Source: Claveliimonas acetigenes | GTDB lineage: Bacteria; Bacillota; Clostridia; Lachnospirales; Lachnospiraceae | Direction of reading: 5' to 3' | Assembly: GCF_025567385.1 (NCBI RefSeq) | Contig: NZ_JAOQJU010000014.1 | Coordinates: 1 to 64,000 of the forward strand | DNA length: 64,000 bases | Shown: positions 60,697 through 64,000 of the stretch, in pieces | Layout: each line of letters starts with the position of its first letter | Numbering within the stretch: position 1 is the stretch's first letter | Translations under genes and position numbers: made by a program | Notes under the pieces: generated by a model | Told to the model about the DNA's origin: nothing | Seen by the model: the letters and a program-made list of their open reading frames with translations, nothing else | The model's database searches: none

Positions 60697-62388
60697 CTAA
60701 TAATCCATACCACATGCATATGATCTTTCAATCAGTGCATGGTCATTAGCCACTGCATCATAAAAGCGGAATCCACCTGAAAAGTTGTATGTTTCATATC
60801 CATTTCCTTCCAAAATACGGCTTGCAATATAACTGCGTAGCCCACTCTGGCATATCAGGTAAACAGGCTTTCCCTTCTCAATTTCATTGATACGTTCCCT
60901 TAGTTCATCTACAGGAATGTTTTTGAATCCATCCATATGCCCCCTGTTAAATTCACCTACAGTTCTCACATCCAGCAACACAACACTTTTATCTCTAGAA
61001 ATCTTATCCATATCTTCCAGATGCCATTGTTTTAAGGTACCTTTTGCTATATTGTCTATCATGAATCCTGCCATATTTACAGGATCTTTGGCAGAGGAAT
61101 AAGGCGGTGCATATGCGAGATCCAAATCCTTCAGCTGGGTTGCCTTCAGCCCTGCATGAATTGCTGTTGCCAGCACATCAATACGTTTATCAACTCCTTC
61201 ATATCCAATAATCTGAGCGCCAAGCAAACGATAGGTCTCTTTTTCAAAAACCACCTTCATGGTCATCACTTTTCCACCAGGATAGTAACCGGCATGACTC
61301 ATAGGAGAAAGAATTACTGTATCTACCTCTAATCCTGACTTTTTGGCATTGGTTTCATTGATACCTGTAGTAGCTGCTGTCATATCAAATACTTTGATAA
61401 CGGAGCTTCCCTGACTGCCCAGGTAACGACTATCACCGCCACAAATATTATCAGCGATGATTCTGCCCTGTTTATTGGCTGGTCCTGCCAAAGAAATCAG
61501 CGCATCATTACCCGTAACATAATGTTTTACCTGAACTGCATCACCTGCAGCATAAATATCCGGTACAGAGGTTTCCATTCTGTCATTCACTACAATACTT
61601 TCCTTGATGCCAAGTTCCAGGCCGGCTTCTTTTGCTAATACTGTGTCTGGTGTGACTCCGATTGCCAGAACTACCATATCAGCCTGAAGGGATGGATTAT
61701 CTTTCAACAGGACCTCCACTCCGTTGTCTTTTTCTTTAAATCCTTCTACTGTATAGCCCAGTACCAGTTTTATCCCATGCTTTCTCATTTCATTATGGAT
61801 CATGGATGCCATATCCAGGTCAAAAGGGTTCATCAGCTGCTTAGGCCTCTGGACAATCGTAACATCCATGCCAAGCCCCCTCAAATTTTCAGCCAGTTCC
61901 AGACCAATAAAACCGCCCCCTGCCAATACAGCCGATTTTGGATGATTCTTATTTATATATTCCTTTATCCGAAAAGTGTCTTCTACAGTACGAAGTGTAA
62001 AAAGTTTATCAATACCTACTCCGGGAAGTCTCGGCTGTGTTGGCTTTGCACCTGGAGAGAGGATCAGCTTATCATAGTTTTCTTCAAATATCTCACCATT
62101 CTCTAAATTTTTCACTGAAACCGTTTTACGTTCCGGATGTATGGAGATAACTTCATGATGAATTTTCATGTTAATACGGAAGCGTTTAAAAAAACTCTCT
62201 GGTGTCTGTAGTGTAAGTTCTTCCGGGTCTGTGATCACGTCTCCAATATAATATGGAAGTCCACAATTTGCATAGGATATGTATCCGGATCTTTCAAACA
62301 CAGTAATTTCAGCATGTTCATTCAGTCTGCGTATTCTTGCTGCAGCTGTAGCTCCTCCGGCTACACCTCCTACAATTATTACCTTCAT
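60697..62388 (-). CDS. CoA-disulfide reductase with C-terminal rhodanese domain
   Basis: 563 residues. FAD-binding start KVIIVGGVAGGATAAARIRR, redox-active Cys in SYANCGLPYYIGD (Cys43), NAD(P)H-binding VLAGGGFIGLELAENLRGLG, second FAD motif PDIYAAGDAVQVKH, dimerisation domain with GGKVMTMKVVFEKETYRLLG. From ~465 a rhodanese domain: VVLLDVRTVGEFNRGHMDGF and active-site Cys in YLICQSGLRSYIA. Such fusions reduce CoA disulfide or persulfides and polysulfide. Tyr/His residues YPGG and the Cys are in place. Last gene of an operon with rhodanese and thioredoxin. Confidence 0.9.
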   Translation of the reverse strand: MKVIIVGGVAGGATAAARIRRLNEHAEITVFERSGYISYANCGLPYYIGDVITDPEELTLQTPESFFKRFRINMKIHHEVISIHPERKTVSVKNLENGEIFEENYDKLILSPGAKPTQPRLPGVGIDKLFTLRTVEDTFRIKEYINKNHPKSAVLAGGGFIGLELAENLRGLGMDVTIVQRPKQLMNPFDLDMASMIHNEMRKHGIKLVLGYTVEGFKEKDNGVEVLLKDNPSLQADMVVLAIGVTPDTVLAKEAGLELGIKESIVVNDRMETSVPDIYAAGDAVQVKHYVTGNDALISLAGPANKQGRIIADNICGGDSRYLGSQGSSVIKVFDMTAATTGINETNAKKSGLEVDTVILSPMSHAGYYPGGKVMTMKVVFEKETYRLLGAQIIGYEGVDKRIDVLATAIHAGLKATQLKDLDLAYAPPYSSAKDPVNMAGFMIDNIAKGTLKQWHLEDMDKISRDKSVVLLDVRTVGEFNRGHMDGFKNIPVDELRERINEIEKGKPVYLICQSGLRSYIASRILEGNGYETYNFSGGFRFYDAVANDHALIERSYACGMDY

Positions 62389-62389
62389 C

Positions 62390-62710
62390 TTATTTTTCCA
62401 CCTTTCCTGAGTAAGCTACAATGCCACCGATATTATTTACTTTAGAATATCCCATTCGTTGCAGTATCCCAGTTGCCTGGCGGCTTCGTGAACCGGAATA
62501 ACAGTATACAAACAGTGGAATATCCTTATTCTTCGCTACAGAAGCAATATTGTCAAGTTGCTGCAACGGCACATTTTTACTTTCTGGTATATGTCCTTCC
62601 TGATATTCCTGCGGTGTACGTACATCCAGCAGAACTGCATCATCAGTCCTTTTATATTCTTCTATGCCTTGATTAATATTCGACTGTTTAAAGAGATCGA
62701 AAAATCCCAT
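62390..62710 (-). CDS. Single-domain rhodanese
   Basis: 106 residues. AVLLDVRTPQEYQEGHIPES, KNVPLQQLDNIASVA, and the active-site loop VYCYSGSRSRQATGILQRMG with the persulfide-carrying Cys, ending NNIGGIVAYSGKVEK. Sulfur transfer or persulfide relay is the family role. It should pass sulfur with the CoA-disulfide reductase-rhodanese encoded one base downstream. ATG 62710 follows GGGGGGTGTGCTA. Confidence 0.92.
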   Translation of the reverse strand: MGFFDLFKQSNINQGIEEYKRTDDAVLLDVRTPQEYQEGHIPESKNVPLQQLDNIASVAKNKDIPLFVYCYSGSRSRQATGILQRMGYSKVNNIGGIVAYSGKVEK

Positions 62711-62722
62711 TAGCACACCCCC

Positions 62723-63028
62723 CTAAAGCATTTCTAAAATCGCATTCTTAGGTCTCGCACCTGAAACCTGCTGTACAATCTTCCCATTCTTCATAACCAC
62801 TAAAGTTGGAATGCTCATAATACTGAACTTATTTGCCAGTTCAGGCTCTTCATCTACATTAATCTTTCCAACTTTAATATCTCTACGCTCACTTGCAATC
62901 TCCTCTACAATAGGTACTACCATACGGCAAGGCGCACACCAAGATGCCCAAAAATCTAAAAGAACGGGTTTATCGGAATTCAGTACTTCGTTCTGAAAAT
63001 TATTTTTATTGATATTAATAGCAGACAT
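62723..63028 (-). CDS. trxA: Thioredoxin
   Basis: 101 residues with the whole thioredoxin fold: NKNNFQNEVLNSDKPVLLDF, active site WASWCAPCRMVVPIVEEIAS (the Cys-Ala-Pro-Cys variant of CGPC), cis-Pro segment FSIMSIPTLVVMKNGK and VSGARPKNAILEML. It reduces disulfides, here probably of the rhodanese/CoADR pair downstream. First gene of the operon; GGAGGACTGTAAA stands before ATG 63028, with a TATAAT and a Crp-like site upstream. Confidence 0.93.
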   Translation of the reverse strand: MSAININKNNFQNEVLNSDKPVLLDFWASWCAPCRMVVPIVEEIASERRDIKVGKINVDEEPELANKFSIMSIPTLVVMKNGKIVQQVSGARPKNAILEML

Positions 63029-63093
63029 TTTACAGTCCTCCTTATCTTTTTCTTTTTGTAGATTTATTATAGTCTTAATTTCATTTATTTTCC

Positions 63094-63106
63094 GTGATTA
63101 CATCAC
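63094..63106 (-). promoter_or_regulatory. Crp/Fnr-like site of the thioredoxin operon
   Basis: GTGATTACATCAC is a palindrome of 5-bp arms. On the - strand it is followed after 22 bases by TATAAT, so its centre is 28.5 bases before the -10, i.e. about position -41, the class II activator place. Same geometry as at 63927-63941. Confidence 0.65.
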
Positions 63107-63120
63107 CATACCTCATTAAC

Positions 63121-63867
63121 TTAACTTCTTGCCATACCATCTACACTTAATATAACACCTGTAATGTAACTCGCCTCATCTGAAGCAAGAAACACAAACG
63201 CATTGGCAATATCTTCTGGCTGTCCAAGACGACGCAATGGAATTCTTTCAATCATAGGTTCGATAACTTCCTTTGGCACGGCCTTCATCATATCAGTTTC
63301 TGTAATTCCAGGTGCAACAGCATTAACACGAATACCTTTAGGTCCTAGTTCTCTTGCTAATGATACAGTCAATCCGTTTACTGCAAACTTCGATGCCGGA
63401 TAAGCAAACCCACTTGGCTGTCCCGAAATACTCACCATGGAAGAAGTTGAGAGAATGACCCCCTTGCCTCTTGCCACCATACATTCTGCTGCTACACGAG
63501 TAGTATTAAATACTCCTTTTACATTTAGATCCATGACTTTATCAAAAGTCTCCTCTGTATAATCCATAAATGAGGTGTTTTCTGAAATCCCTGCATTATT
63601 TACCAGTATGTCGACACATCCATATTTTTCAGTTGCCTCTTTAAAAGCCTTTCTGACAGACTCCATGCTTGCTAGATTTGGACTAATTCCAGCAACTATT
63701 GCATTGGGATATTTTTCTTTTAATTTATCTACAGCAACATCTGCCGATTCCTGTGAACTTGCTGCCAACACAACTGAAGCACCTTCCTTCAAGAATTTAT
63801 CAGCTGTAGCAAATCCTATACCACGGCTTCCACCAGTAATGATTGCAACTTTATCTTTTAATCTCAT
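63121..63867 (-). CDS. Short-chain dehydrogenase/reductase (FabG/BaiA-like)
   Basis: 248 residues of classical SDR type. Cofactor motif IITGGSRGIGFATADKFLKE, NNAG in DILVNNAGISENTSF, catalytic Ser in STSSMVSISGQPSGFAYPAS with YxxxK as YPASK, then VNAVAPGITETDMMK and VILSVDGMARS. Family members reduce 3-oxoacyl-ACP, or oxidise hydroxysteroids (gut BaiA enzymes look similar). NNAGIS and the C-terminal end do not settle which. Ser-Tyr-Lys triad intact. Own promoter with a Crp-like site, then the ribosome site AAGGAGGTAGTCT-like before ATG 63867. Confidence 0.88.
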   Translation of the reverse strand: MRLKDKVAIITGGSRGIGFATADKFLKEGASVVLAASSQESADVAVDKLKEKYPNAIVAGISPNLASMESVRKAFKEATEKYGCVDILVNNAGISENTSFMDYTEETFDKVMDLNVKGVFNTTRVAAECMVARGKGVILSTSSMVSISGQPSGFAYPASKFAVNGLTVSLARELGPKGIRVNAVAPGITETDMMKAVPKEVIEPMIERIPLRRLGQPEDIANAFVFLASDEASYITGVILSVDGMARS

Positions 63868-63926
63868 TTAGACTACCTCCTTACTTTGTTTGTAGTTACA
63901 TTATAAGCAAAAGGTAAACCATTTTC

Positions 63927-63941
63927 TGTGATATCATCACA
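63927..63941 (-). promoter_or_regulatory. Crp/Fnr-like site of the dehydrogenase gene
   Basis: TGTGATATCATCACA has perfect 6-bp arms. Twenty-one bases further on the - strand stands TATAAT, again placing the centre 28.5 bases before the -10. It is close to the textbook Crp consensus TGTGA-N6-TCACA, but with a shorter centre (TGTGAT-N3-ATCACA). Confidence 0.7.
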
Positions 63942-64000
63942 AACTATCGCAATAAAAAACCCTGTTGCTCACACGCACCAGGGTTTTTGTTTATCTATCC
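63935..64000. repeat. Dispersed intergenic repeat, copy 2
   Basis: Matches 58308-58372: CATCACAAA, then AATAAAAAACCCTG, TTGCTCAC, ACCAGGGTTTT and TTTATC-ATCC at the end. It begins inside the Crp-like site, and its AAAACCCTG/CAGGGTTTT arms form a terminator-like hairpin. It reaches the window edge, so it may be longer. Confidence 0.75.

Noticed and set aside
1..64000. CRISPR arrays, tRNA and rRNA genes
   Set aside because: No regularly spaced repeats of CRISPR type, no cloverleaf or rRNA sequence was seen on either strand.

Overview
The window looks like accessory DNA of a gut Clostridia bacterium, probably Lachnospiraceae. Reasons: strong GGAGG ribosome sites with frequent GTG/TTG starts, a Tn1549-type conjugative element, LanFEG-type peptide-resistance transporters, rubredoxin and coenzyme A-disulfide reductase genes of an anaerobe. 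This assignment is inference. There are two assembly gaps (9315-9590 and 16598-16819); each merges two neighbouring genes into one false open frame.

Region 1 (1-23.4 kb) is the conjugation backbone of a Tn1549-like element (called ICE1 here), all on the + strand apart from a small regulatory island. It runs from the 3' end of a group II intron sitting in a VirB4-like ATPase gene, through an M23/NlpC-P60 wall hydrolase, DUF4315 and DUF4366 proteins, a giant CnaB adhesin fused to a class B sortase, a nucleotide-metabolism trio (DUF1599-like, ThyX, dUTPase), a RelE/AbrB toxin-antitoxin pair, an XRE regulator, topoisomerase III, a row of uncharacterised proteins, MobC and a MobP relaxase. An array of hairpins after the relaxase is a candidate oriT. 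Several unrelated proteins of this block share one short basic C-terminal tail.

Region 2 (23.5-34.2 kb) is the cargo of ICE1: two complete LanFEG-like ABC transporter operons, each with its own response regulator and histidine kinase, probably giving resistance to lantibiotics or other cationic peptides. Both promoters carry direct CAAGGT repeats at 11-bp steps with identical spacing to the -10. A near-identical 491-bp segment encoding a lone winged-helix domain follows each operon.

Region 3 (34.3-48.3 kb) holds two recombination modules facing each other tail to tail. ICE1 ends with a sigma-like factor, a DUF6870 protein and three large serine recombinases (+). A second module (ICE2) on the - strand has a sigma-like factor, a MazF-like toxin, a DUF6870 protein and three serine recombinases. 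Between the two ends lies about 310 bp of a tyrosine integrase gene cut at both sides, which suggests two independent insertions into an older integrase gene.

Region 4 (48.5-58.2 kb) is a seven-gene - strand transport operon: a Dpp/Nik-type binding lipoprotein, two permeases and two ATPases, plus a pair of exporter-fold half ABC transporters, with a divergent AraC regulator and a 21-bp-spaced direct repeat. The set resembles metallophore or peptide uptake systems.

Region 5 (58.3-64 kb) is a redox and sulfur cluster: rubredoxin, a LysR regulator, an IS1380 remnant, a Crp/Fnr regulator, an operon of thioredoxin, rhodanese and CoA-disulfide reductase-rhodanese, and a short-chain dehydrogenase. 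Two Crp-like palindromes sit at the same class II distance from the -10 of the thioredoxin and dehydrogenase promoters.
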